64,000 nt of DNA from positions 165,838-229,837 of the forward strand of contig CAWVIZ010000009.1 in the NCBI GenBank assembly GCA_963929535.1. Direction: 5' to 3'. Both the position numbers and the translations under genes were made by a program. The notes under the pieces were generated by a model that was given only the letters and a program-made list of their open reading frames with translations, did no database searches and was not told the origin of the DNA. The stretch is from Pullilachnospira sp963929535. GTDB taxonomy: Bacteria; Bacillota; Clostridia; Lachnospirales; Lachnospiraceae. Shown in pieces: positions 45,933-53,782 of the stretch (positions within the stretch are counted from its first letter, which is position 1; every line of letters begins with the position of its first letter).

Positions 45933-46556
45933 AAAGGGAAGATTGAAAAGTTCCATCAGGTAGTGGATATGTTTAACCGGGAGGCAAAACTAAAAAACAT
46001 CAAAACTCTGGAAGAGCTGAACCGGCTGTGGGCCGTGTTCCTTGATGCGTACTATCATCAAAAGCCCCATGAAGGGATCAGCGAATACTACGAAAGCCTT
46101 GGTGCGGCAGTCCCGGAATCAGGGATCACTCCCCTTCAGGAATGGAACCGTGACAGCCGTCCCCTGACCTATCTGGATGTCTCTGTTGTATCCGAAGCAT
46201 TTCTGCACCATGAGACACGTAAAGTGGACAAGGGCGCCTGTATCAGTTTCAGGGGCAGAAAGTATGAAACGAAACCGGCTCTGATCGGATATAAGGTTGA
46301 GATCTCCTATGATCCTGCAGCTCCCGAAACCATTACGGTAAGTTATCCGGGATACGAGCCGTTTCCCACACAGCCGGTCAGGATTGGCGAGTTCTGTGAT
46401 AAGAACCCAACACTTCCTGCTGCGATGCAGGAACAGACTCCGACAACCTCGCGCTTCCTTGATGCGCTGGAAAAGAAACATTCGGAATCGACCCGCCAGA
46501 TGGCCGATGCAATCTCCTTTGCTTCCTATCGGAAGGAGGTGGATGATCATGTATGA
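45933..46556 (+). pseudogene. DDE transposase, 3' part, beyond the RIT element
   Basis: Continues the frame of the split gene from KGKIEKFHQ, which brings the catalytic Glu, through the C-terminal beta-barrel-like domain (VDKGACISFRGRKYETKPAL) and a charged tail. It has no start codon of its own with a ribosome site until VDMFNREAK, which lacks the catalytic part. Its end overlaps the AAA ATPase gene by 7 bp. Confidence 0.88.
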
Positions 46557-47367
46557 ATCCTTCTTTGGAATGGAGCATACACCCTTTGTCCGTGATATCC
46601 CAGCTGAGAAACTCTATGAGTCTGATGCATTCCGGGAAACGCTCGGCAGGCTCTGCTATGTAGCAGACCGGCAGATGTTTGCGGTCGTAACAGCAGATCC
46701 CGGCTGTGGAAAATCCACGCTGATCCGCAGGTTTTATTCGGAACTTCCGAGGGAAGAATATATCATCCTGTATCTTTCCGATTCCAAGCTGACTCCGCGG
46801 TGGTTTTATAAGGGGATGCTGGACCAGCTGGGGCTGGAAGCACGGTTCTACCGCGGCGATTCCAAACGTCAGCTCCAACAGCAGATCGAGATCATCCATG
46901 GTGTCCAGCATAAAAAAGTGGTATGCGTTTTGGATGAGGCACACCTGCTGGAGAAAGAAACACTGGAAGAATTCCGTTTCCTTCTAAACTACAGGTTCGA
47001 TTCTGTAAGTCCCATGGCTGTCGTGCTCGTAGGGCAGACAGAACTGTGGGACAACAAGCTGAAACTTCAACGGTACGCGGCGATCCGCCAGCGGATCGAT
47101 ATGTACTGTACACTCCCGCATCTGGACCGGGCAGAGACAGAACAGTATGTCAAAAGCCATATGGATTATGCGGAATGCAGCCAGGAGATCTTTACAACCA
47201 AAGCAATGGACGAGATCCATAAAGCTTCGGCCGGGATTCCGAGAATGGTCAACCGGGTGTGCGAAAAATCGCTTATGTATGCGTTCCAACAGCAAAAACG
47301 GCTGATCGATGATTACATGATCAAGTATGTAGTGGAACACGAAATGCTTGGAACCGTAACCGGATAG
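46550..47367 (+). CDS. Transposon AAA+ ATPase (ExeA/TniB-like)
   Basis: 272 aa. Walker A in ADPGCGKSTLIRR (about residues 50-62), Walker B in VVCVLDEAHLL, sensor 1 in VLVGQTEL and an arginine-rich C-terminal lid. Like TniB or MuB it should bring target DNA to the transposase. It is intact although its partner is split, so translation now depends on internal transcription across the RIT element. Confidence 0.88.
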
Positions 47368-47374
47368 AGAAGGT

Positions 47375-47395
47375 GCCGTCCGGAATCCGGACGGC
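47375..47395 (+). terminator. Hairpin after the transposon ATPase gene
   Basis: GCCGTCCGG and CCGGACGGC around AAT, starting 7 bp after the stop, without a T-run. Confidence 0.6.
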
Positions 47396-47440
47396 CCATA
47401 CATCAACCATCACGGTGACAGTAAACTTAGCAGTTTAAAG

Positions 47441-47481
47441 ACAACTCATGAAAGCAGTCTGGTGACAGCTCATGAAATCAG
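47441..47481 (+). repeat. Two 17-bp direct repeats near the transposon's right end
   Basis: ACAACTCATGAAAGCAG (47441) and ACAGCTCATGAAATCAG (47465), 24 bp apart, differ at two bases. Repeated sites next to the ends are typical binding sites of Tn7/Mu-type transposases. No matching left end was found by eye. The rest of the gap to 47655 shows no gene. Confidence 0.45.
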
Positions 47482-47808
47482 CAACAGGTATATAGCAGTT
47501 CAGCTGTCCAGATCTCCACGCAGCAGAACCTATTCCTCCTTATCCTTGTGCATTCCGGGTTGAATTATGAGAATGAAGTACACAAAAGCAGTATTTTACC
47601 TGGCATCACAAGAAATGTTGCTGTAAATTTCAAAGCACCCTATAATAATGCAGATTGTCGGGCTAAACGGACACCTGTGCCATATTCGGCGGACAGTCTG
47701 AGACATAATTAGCGGACAAGTAGGGACACATTAACCGGACAATAGATCTTCAGATATAATAAGTGCATCTCCTTAAAATGGAGAAATATTATATCTGGAG
47801 GTCCTACT

Positions 47809-49422
47809 ATGGATTACAAAAAAGTACTAAGGCTTCACTTTGTGAACCATCTCAGCTGCCGTGAAATCGCCGAAAGCTGCGGCGACTGCAGCAAAACAAC
47901 TGTCAATGAGTTTCTGAAACGCTTCAGAGAGAATCCGGAGCTTTCATACCCTTTACCGGCAGATGTCACGAATGAATACATCGGAAACATGCTTTATAAA
48001 AAGCCTGGTGTATCGGTAGATCAGCTCCTCTACCGGAATTTTAACAAGGAAGCTGTCTACAAGGCTCTGGCCCGCAAAGGAGAGACCCTGAAGCATCTGT
48101 GGCAGAAATACAATGCTATAGGTGTCGTAGACGGGAAGAAGCCAATGAGCTATCGCCAGTACTGCAGGCGTTACAGCGAATGGGCTGATTCCAAACAGCT
48201 GACCTTCCACATCCAGCGTTATCCCGGTGTCAATCTCGAACTGGACTACGCAGGGAAGCAGCTCTATCTGCATAACCGCCGGAACCCGGATGAGACCACA
48301 AAGGTCACGATCTTTATCGCTGCCCTCACCTACAGTGATTACTTTTACGCTGAAGGAATGACCGAATGCGATATCCGGAACTGGATCCGGGTCAATAATA
48401 ATGCTCTGACCTATTTTGGCGGCGTGACACCAACGATCACCCCGGATAATTGCAAAGTAGCAGTTGCCCGGAACAAGGACTGGATCAGCCCTGTCCTGAA
48501 TAAAGATTTCCAGGCATGGGCAGAACATAACAATACGGTTTTAACCCCTGCCAAAGTGAAATCCCCCCGCTGGAAACCAGTCGTGGAAGGCCACGTAAAG
48601 ATCATTACCATGCACATCCTCATGGATATGGAAGATATGGTCTTTTATTCGCTGGATGATTTAAACCGTGTCCTGATGGAAAAGGTGGATGCCGAAAACC
48701 GGAAACCCTTTGAAGGACTCACCTATTCCCGGTACGATCTCTTTACAACAGAAGAGAAGGAGACCCTCCTGCCTCTTCCGCCCAGCCGTTTTGAATATCT
48801 TGAACGAAAGACTGTTAAAGTAGCACAAGATTTCTCCTTCACCTTCGACAAGGTCCATTATAGCATGCCCCGGAAATATCTGCGACAGGAACTTGAGATC
48901 CGGGCAGGGGAAAAAGAAATCTATGTCTATAACAAACACGGTGACTTCATCCGGATGCATAAGCGGAGCTACACACCGAAAGACTGGGTGATCATCCCCT
49001 CGGATATGCCTGCCGAATACAAAGACTATGGCTATTGGACGGTGCCTTATTTCCAGCAGAAAGCATCTGCTATCGGCCCCAGCACCCGTGCTTTGATCGA
49101 TGCAGTCATTCAGAAATACGCTTATCCGGTGCAGTCATTCCGAAGCTGCTTTGGCATTCTGCGGTATGCGGAGAAGTACTCGCCGGAAGCCCTGGAACGT
49201 TGCTGTAAAGACGCCGTTTTCGCTGGGAGGTGCAACTATTCCTATATCTGTAACACAATCTCAACTTACCATAAAGAGCCGCTGCAAAGTACAATGCCAC
49301 AGAGCAGCCCCAACGAAGATGCTGCAGCAGCCGTATCCGGCGCCTACAAAGATGACGACAGCAAGTATTCCCTTAAGAACCTGCTGAAGCGTCAGGAAAC
49401 GGAGGCTGGCAATGAAGAATAA
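47809..49422 (+). CDS. istA: IS21-family transposase IstA
   Basis: 537 aa, RBS TGGAGG. Helix-turn-helix at residues 12-35 (SCREIAESCGDCSKTTVNEF), then the DDE core: Asp in LELDYAGKQL, Asp in TPDNCKVAV and Glu in KPVVEGHVKII, and a C-terminal beta-barrel-like domain. Overlaps istB by 11 bp. Confidence 0.95.
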   Translation: MDYKKVLRLHFVNHLSCREIAESCGDCSKTTVNEFLKRFRENPELSYPLPADVTNEYIGNMLYKKPGVSVDQLLYRNFNKEAVYKALARKGETLKHLWQKYNAIGVVDGKKPMSYRQYCRRYSEWADSKQLTFHIQRYPGVNLELDYAGKQLYLHNRRNPDETTKVTIFIAALTYSDYFYAEGMTECDIRNWIRVNNNALTYFGGVTPTITPDNCKVAVARNKDWISPVLNKDFQAWAEHNNTVLTPAKVKSPRWKPVVEGHVKIITMHILMDMEDMVFYSLDDLNRVLMEKVDAENRKPFEGLTYSRYDLFTTEEKETLLPLPPSRFEYLERKTVKVAQDFSFTFDKVHYSMPRKYLRQELEIRAGEKEIYVYNKHGDFIRMHKRSYTPKDWVIIPSDMPAEYKDYGYWTVPYFQQKASAIGPSTRALIDAVIQKYAYPVQSFRSCFGILRYAEKYSPEALERCCKDAVFAGRCNYSYICNTISTYHKEPLQSTMPQSSPNEDAAAAVSGAYKDDDSKYSLKNLLKRQETEAGNEE

Positions 49423-50149
49423 GACTACTGATATCTATGAGATGTTGGACACACTATCCCTGCCGGTAGCCGCCCAGCGTTTCGCAGAACTGTCTAAAAG
49501 CCCTGAATTCGGCAGCTATACCGCTTTGCAGTTCATCCGTGAGGTTCTGGAACCTCAGTACATAGAAACACTCAACAACAGGTTTGAAACAAATCTGCGG
49601 CTCAGCAGCCTGATCAACAAAGGGGCTGTGACTGAGAACCTGAAAACCGGCAACGGGCGCATCTATAATGATGCCACTGTTGAACAGATCCTGAAATTTC
49701 ATTTCGCTGAGAATCGGCAGAACGTCGGGATCTATGGAGTCACCGGTGCCGGCAAGTCTTATTTCCTGTCTGCCTGTTGTGTGGAAGCATGCAGACGTAA
49801 TTACCGTTGTAAGTTCGTAGACTATAGTGACCTGCTGGACGAACTGATCGTCCTCAACCGCCAGGAAGACCTGAACAAGTACCGTAAGAGGATCAGGTAC
49901 TATGCACGGATCCAACTGCTGTTCATTGATGATTTTGCCATAAGCAGATATTCAGAAGAAGGGATCAAGATCCTGTATCATCTGATAAAACTTCGGGATG
50001 ACCTTGGCACCTCCACACTCTTCAGCTGTCAGTATTCTCCAGATGAGTGGGGAAACCAGCTGAGTGACGAGAAGGAATGCTACGGTAAGCTTGACGGGAT
50101 CAGACGTAGACTGACTACAGGATTTACTGTACTGATTGAGAAAGCATAG
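49412..50149 (+). CDS. istB: IS21-family helper ATPase IstB
   Basis: 245 aa. Walker A GVTGAGKSYFLSA (about residues 107-119) and Walker B LLFIDDFAISRY. It assembles on target DNA and activates IstA. Complete. Confidence 0.95.
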   Translation: MKNKTTDIYEMLDTLSLPVAAQRFAELSKSPEFGSYTALQFIREVLEPQYIETLNNRFETNLRLSSLINKGAVTENLKTGNGRIYNDATVEQILKFHFAENRQNVGIYGVTGAGKSYFLSACCVEACRRNYRCKFVDYSDLLDELIVLNRQEDLNKYRKRIRYYARIQLLFIDDFAISRYSEEGIKILYHLIKLRDDLGTSTLFSCQYSPDEWGNQLSDEKECYGKLDGIRRRLTTGFTVLIEKA

Positions 50150-50373
50150 CTTTCTGCTGGAACAACGAGCAATACTGATCAGTAGGGCGGACTACCCTCT
50201 GCCCTGCTGATATCCCAGGCTGTCCGTTTAATATGGCCCGGACTGTCCGGGAAATGCGGCCCTGCTGTCCGCAGAAAGTGGCTGTATGCAAATAAAATGA
50301 AAAAATCCATCCGCTGTAACATTTCGCGGACATTTACTTGTTATGCTTTATGTAAAATGGAGGAAGCAACGAC

Positions 50374-50793
50374 ATGAAACAGATTTTAATTGTTGAGGAT
50401 GACAGTTTTTTGAATAAGATGTTGGCCTATAATCTAACCGCAGACGGGTACGGAATAACCTCAGCACGCAATGCCAGAGCGGCTGCTGAGGCTTTGCGCC
50501 AACAGGAATTTGATCTGGTGTTGCTGGATGTAAACTTGCCAGACGGGAACGGATTCGAACTGTGCAGGCTGATAAAACCGGAACACCCGGACACCATTGT
50601 GATTTTCCTGACCGCAAATGATCAGGAGAGCAACCAGATACGGGGCTATGAGGCAGGTGCGGTGGATTATATTACAAAGCCCTTTGTCATTGGAGCCTTA
50701 CAGCGAAAAATCAAAGCCATGTTCTCTATGCTGGAACACCACAAGCCATCCTATCCCTTTGGACAATCCGCAGGCAGAAAAAACAAGCTCTGA
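50374..50793 (+). pseudogene. Response regulator receiver domain, truncated
   Basis: A complete receiver domain: acidic pair in IVEDD, phospho-Asp in LVLLDVNLPDGNG, Thr in FLTAND and Lys in DYITKPF. The OmpR-type DNA-binding domain that should follow HHKP is missing; 15 unrelated codons end at TGA. In another frame just after the junction an open run ends QALIEQLKALE plus stop, like the tail of a different gene, so a deletion fused two genes. The ATG with GGAGG begins 42 bp past IS21. Confidence 0.75.
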
Positions 50794-50814
50794 TTGAACA
50801 GCTAAAGGCACTGG

Positions 50815-50835
50815 AATAACCTTTGCTTACAGAGA
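50815..50835. repeat. 21-bp direct repeat, copy 1
   Basis: AATAACCTTTGCTTACAGAGA, identical to 53182-53202. Both copies are followed some way on by a similar GACTACCCT/GGCTACCCT stretch. They bracket the four-gene peptide operon and the methyltransferase remnant. Confidence 0.85.
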
Positions 50836-50876
50836 GTTATAGGATAGTCATTCATTTGGCTACCCTGTTTTACCCC

Positions 50877-50917
50877 AAAAAAGGAATAACACTCTCATGA
50901 ATCGAGAATGTTATTCC
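50877..50917 (-). terminator. Rho-independent terminator of the peptide operon
   Basis: GGAATAACATTCTC and its complement (14-bp stem with one mismatch) followed on the minus strand by TTTTTT. The right arm contains the kinase's last codons and stop. Confidence 0.9.
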
Positions 50918-51704
50918 GAGATAATTCATCATATAATAATTGTACAGATTCCTCATCTGGACGGCAGGATAATTCATATACAGGAATCTCTTTCAGTAAA
51001 GAATCCAGAGTCTGCATACACAACTCTGTTCCGTTTTCCAGCCAAAGAGGATAAAAAATACTTTGCGCAACCTCAGATACCATTTCAAAGCCCGACAAGC
51101 GTCGTATCGTATTCTGATTCGATTGCTTGAGAACAACCCATGCCACCACCGGCACGCTTGCATTCTCACAGTACGGGGAAGATCCATGCCATGGAGTTCC
51201 CCATCCTATGAATTCATCTTTACGATGCTCAACAAATACCAGATCGCCATTGATGATATCTGCATTACGGTACTGATGCCATAGTTCTGCCTGAGTTGTT
51301 TTTCCTATCCCTGAAGGTCCTAAAAACATGATACCTTTCCCATGATAGGAAATCAATGAACTATGTACCTGGATAAAGTGCCGTTGAACAGCGTGTGTAT
51401 AAAATAGTTGCAGAAGCAAATCATACAAACTTCTCTCCGTTCCACAATCAATTAACTGGCCTGCTGTCCAATTTTCTTCAAGAATGATAATACTATCATC
51501 AAACTGTATAACATATTTTCCATAAAATGGTAAAGTTATATGTTCTACCTGATGAATATATTCGGCACACCTTGTTGAGTATAGCGTAAATTTAGGTATC
51601 ATATAACCCAAATTACCCAACAGATACTTATCCCATGAATCTGATAATTTTATAGAATTTGATATACCAATTATAATCTTAGCAATATTGTAATACTTTA
51701 ACAT
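50895..51704 (-). CDS. HPr-kinase-like kinase associated with peptide modification
   Basis: 269 aa. The C-terminal half is an HPrK/PEPCK-type kinase domain: VHSS (residues 113-116), P-loop GPSGIGKTT (129-137), INGDLVF (about 150-156) and GWGTPWHGS (about 167-175). The N-terminal 110 residues form the extra domain usual in this group. HPr itself is not likely to be the substrate, since the HprK signature region is absent. Homologues in lasso-peptide clusters such as paeninodin phosphorylate a side chain at the end of the precursor. It is the last gene of a four-gene operon; its ATG overlaps the stop of the candidate precursor (TAATG). The stop lies within the terminator hairpin. Confidence 0.8.
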   Translation of the reverse strand: MLKYYNIAKIIIGISNSIKLSDSWDKYLLGNLGYMIPKFTLYSTRCAEYIHQVEHITLPFYGKYVIQFDDSIIILEENWTAGQLIDCGTERSLYDLLLQLFYTHAVQRHFIQVHSSLISYHGKGIMFLGPSGIGKTTQAELWHQYRNADIINGDLVFVEHRKDEFIGWGTPWHGSSPYCENASVPVVAWVVLKQSNQNTIRRLSGFEMVSEVAQSIFYPLWLENGTELCMQTLDSLLKEIPVYELSCRPDEESVQLLYDELSRNNILDS

Positions 51705-52081
51705 TAAGTTTCAGTCATGCAGGCTCCTGCTCCACCTCCAGCTAATGCATTTACAAAATTAGTAACCTCATTTGAACGATCTACGATTGACATACTATCA
51801 AGCCTATTTTGCCATGCCTCAAAATATGAATTCAAATTAGTACCCGGAGTCGACAAATACTCTTTGACTGCTTGATCACTTTTAAATGTTGAAGTGGGAC
51901 CTGGGATATCCGTAAACCATTCTCCTGAACCAGTAAATCCACCTTCAGCACTTTCCCAATTGAAAAATATATTGGCAACTACAGTTTGACCCGAACCGCC
52001 TGTCGAATCTCCAGAATTTTGCGTATCAACAGTAAAAAATGAAACATCTGGTTTTTCATAACTTATTTCATATCCAGGCAT
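51704..52081 (-). CDS. Candidate precursor protein of a modified peptide (125 aa)
   Basis: No family recognised. Near the N terminus SYEKPDV (residues 7-13) gives a YxxPxV pattern, like the leader motif bound by PqqD/RRE proteins in lasso and related clusters. A Ser/Gly/Thr-rich middle follows. The end NALAGGGAGACMTET has a double-Gly site and one Cys, reminiscent of leader/core junctions, with Thr as the last residue. AGGAGTGAG precedes the ATG. Placement between an RRE-like protein and a HprK-like kinase supports a substrate role, but this is inference; it could instead be a structural partner. Confidence 0.6.
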   Translation of the reverse strand: MPGYEISYEKPDVSFFTVDTQNSGDSTGGSGQTVVANIFFNWESAEGGFTGSGEWFTDIPGPTSTFKSDQAVKEYLSTPGTNLNSYFEAWQNRLDSMSIVDRSNEVTNFVNALAGGGAGACMTET

Positions 52082-52101
52082 AATATCTCACTCCTATTAT
52101 T

Positions 52102-52410
52102 TTATTTTTTCAAATTAATATGTTCAATCCCACCATGTTCGTTGTGCATTAGCCAACGTGAAGAAATACCTTCAATGAAGTTACTCGCTGCTTGCTCAAC
52201 ATCTTCATCAGAAGAATGAGGGTAATTGGCTTTCAAGATTTCAAGTAAATCCTTCTTTTCAAATTCTCTGCCATATATACTTTTCCAAAGCATCGCTGCA
52301 TCTTTAGTCATATAGTGAATTTTGGGAATTTCCAGTACTCTCTTCCCGGTTGGAACGATCACATATTGTCCTGCTACCTCACGAAGCACCAATCCATCTT
52401 TTAATCTCAT
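52102..52410 (-). CDS. PqqD-family peptide-binding protein (RRE)
   Basis: 102 aa. The fold is recognised by LKDGLVLREVAGQYVIVPTG (residues 3-22), the HYMTKDAAMLWKSIYG block and the DVEQAASNFIEGISSRWLM end. PqqD-like proteins bind leader peptides and hand them to modifying enzymes. Overlaps the 45-aa ORF by ATGA and precedes the candidate precursor by 20 bp. There is no radical-SAM or cyclase gene next to it in the window. Confidence 0.88.
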   Translation of the reverse strand: MRLKDGLVLREVAGQYVIVPTGKRVLEIPKIHYMTKDAAMLWKSIYGREFEKKDLLEILKANYPHSSDEDVEQAASNFIEGISSRWLMHNEHGGIEHINLKK

Positions 52411-52544
52411 GTCTTCACCTCTTCTTCTGAAGGCTTACCATCTTCCTCCATTTTTTGGCAAATCCATTTTGTAATTTCTTCTTCCTCATGAGAGTCCGCT
52501 TTCATTAATACTTTTGCTTCTACGGTAACATACGGTTCTTTCAT
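52407..52544 (-). CDS. 45-aa peptide, first gene of the operon
   Basis: ATG after AGGTGAT, stop overlapping the PqqD-like start by ATGA. The sequence starts MKEPYVTVEAKVLMKAD, similar to the YxxP start of small RiPP precursors (the Pro is replaced by Val), and continues with acidic residues and one Cys (KWICQKM). It may be a second substrate or a translation-coupling leader. The strict stop/start overlap and consensus promoter support it being real. Confidence 0.6.
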   Translation of the reverse strand: MKEPYVTVEAKVLMKADSHEEEEITKWICQKMEEDGKPSEEEVKT

Positions 52545-52614
52545 CAAAAATCACCTGCCTCTGCAGAATTTTCATTAAACTAAAAATTTTCATTATTTGC
52601 ATGTTATATACTAA

Positions 52615-52643
52615 ATTATAAAATTGAATTTTTAGGATGTCAA
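52615..52643 (-). promoter_or_regulatory. Consensus SigA promoter of the peptide operon
   Basis: -35 TTGACA (52638-52643), 17-bp spacer, -10 TATAAT (52615-52620), both perfect. It lies about 70 bp before the first gene, so the whole unit (promoter to terminator) is about 1.75 kb. Confidence 0.9.
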
Positions 52644-52882
52644 TCACCAATTATCCCACTCACCATCCACTCAGCCCTGAAATTTTATTTTAAACGGATA
52701 TGAATCTCAATACCCAATAATCTTTTTAAGTTAGCAATACCCTTGGCTGTCCCCATTTCCCATAATAACGCTTTATACACTATGATTCTCCATTAAATGT
52801 TCTTACCTTCAAACGGTCATTATTTATTCCATAGTTTATTTGGTAGTCGATAATTATGGTAATTATCTTTAACAGCCAGCCA

Positions 52883-53151
52883 AGGATACCGAACCCATAA
52901 AAACACTCCAGCTTAGAATATGCAAAAGAAGGGGATCGATTAATTCCGATTTTTTACCGTTTACATGCAACGAAGAGACAATCCCAGAGAATTCGAACGG
53001 TCTCTTTTTTGCCCCTCTTAATGGTACTACAGTTGACGAAATGGATAAGAAGACTTTTGATATGTATATGAAGTACCATCTTTGCATCTGTGAACGTAAC
53101 GATATGGTCGGTACAGCAGCGCATATGTTAGATGTTTTCAGAAAGGAATAG
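52883..53151 (+). pseudogene. C-terminal remnant of a SAM-dependent methyltransferase
   Basis: The frame reads SDFLPFTCNEETIPENS then FFAPLNGTTVDEMDKKTFDMY and ends ERNDMVGTAAHMLDVFRKE plus stop, which matches the last third of a class I methyltransferase family common in Clostridia. No start codon or SAM-binding part is present. The segment is AT-rich, like the peptide operon beside it. The left limit is uncertain. Confidence 0.55.
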
Positions 53152-53181
53152 GGTGAAAAGCTCATTTTTTTAAGACACCGA

Positions 53182-53202
53182 AATAACCTTTGCTTACAGA
53201 GA
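53182..53202. repeat. 21-bp direct repeat, copy 2
   Basis: Identical to 50815-50835. A GC-rich hairpin (about 53209-53243) follows this copy. Otherwise the stretch to 53334 is empty. Confidence 0.85.
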
Positions 53203-53334
53203 ACCGAAGCGGTCAAAAACCGCCCCGGCTTTATCGGGCAGTTAAATTTAATTTATGACTACCCTATTTTTATTAGAAATTGAATTACTATATTTAGTTG
53301 GATGATAATCGCATCTGACGTTTCTTGTATAAAA

Positions 53335-53745
53335 TTATTTCCGGATCTGTTCCATTACATCCATATTCACAGACAAGTATGTAATTTTTATCGGCAACAA
53401 CCCCATAGCATCTTTCCTTGCCGGATATCTCGATTTGGTTGCCCCCAGATACACGTTGTTATCCTTCAGAAGTTTAACAGTTTGCCCATTTGCAAGACGA
53501 TATTCCAGATTCACAAAGAAGCCATTTAACAGATTAAGATTGTTCACCACAAGCCCCTTGATCCCAAGCGCATTGATCTCAGAAATCAAAAACTCCTTAA
53601 AACATAAAAATCCATCCTGGCCATCCTGCCTGATACATTCGGCAGCAATACAATCCCCATCAAACGGATGGCCATTTTGACAACCACCGCATTCCGCCCG
53701 ATGAGCGCACCTGCTGCAACAGTCCGTACCACAAAGTGACTGCAT
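53335..53745 (-). CDS. Cys-rich DUF3795-like protein
   Basis: 136 aa from the ATG after GGAGGG. The frame is open further upstream but there it runs into the dispersed repeat, so the longer form is rejected. The first 45 residues hold eight Cys in a zinc-binding pattern (CGTDCCSRCAHRAECGGC, CIAAEC), the mark of DUF3795-type proteins. The second half is a small alpha/beta region. Function is unknown. Confidence 0.6.
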   Translation of the reverse strand: MQSLCGTDCCSRCAHRAECGGCQNGHPFDGDCIAAECIRQDGQDGFLCFKEFLISEINALGIKGLVVNNLNLLNGFFVNLEYRLANGQTVKLLKDNNVYLGATKSRYPARKDAMGLLPIKITYLSVNMDVMEQIRK

Positions 53746-53782
53746 ATAGATCCCTCCAAATCCCGAAATTACTGCTCCGTAC

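Larger units (their letters stand above)
42443..45937. mobile_element. Recombinase-in-trio (RIT) element inserted in a transposase gene
   Basis: Three overlapping tyrosine recombinase genes, no other cargo, and 89-bp inverted ends. Both junctions with the disrupted gene carry AAAGG (42438-42442 and 45933-45937). Deleting one copy plus the insert restores the transposase frame exactly. On the right an extra perfect 22-bp palindrome (ATTATGTAAAGATTTACATAAT, 45911-45932, with a GA centre) lies between the inverted end and the AAAGG. RIT elements of this build are known in diverse bacteria. Confidence 0.9.
47656..50332 (+). mobile_element. IS21-family insertion sequence, copy 1
   Basis: istA and istB flanked by end regions each with a series of GGACA/TGTCC repeats: four at the left (47671-47745) and several at the right (50220-50332), the usual multiple binding sites of IS21 transposases. 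The outer ends are set at TGTCGGGC and GCGGACA; no target duplication could be made out, so the boundaries are approximate. Confidence 0.75.

Noticed and set aside
42438..45937. Integrative conjugative element or phage integrase module
   Set aside because: Three recombinases with inverted ends and no transfer, replication or phage genes fit a RIT element better.
50895..52544. Complete lasso-peptide cluster
   Set aside because: No cyclase (asparagine-synthetase-like), B2 protease or ABC transporter is present, and the precursor is too long.
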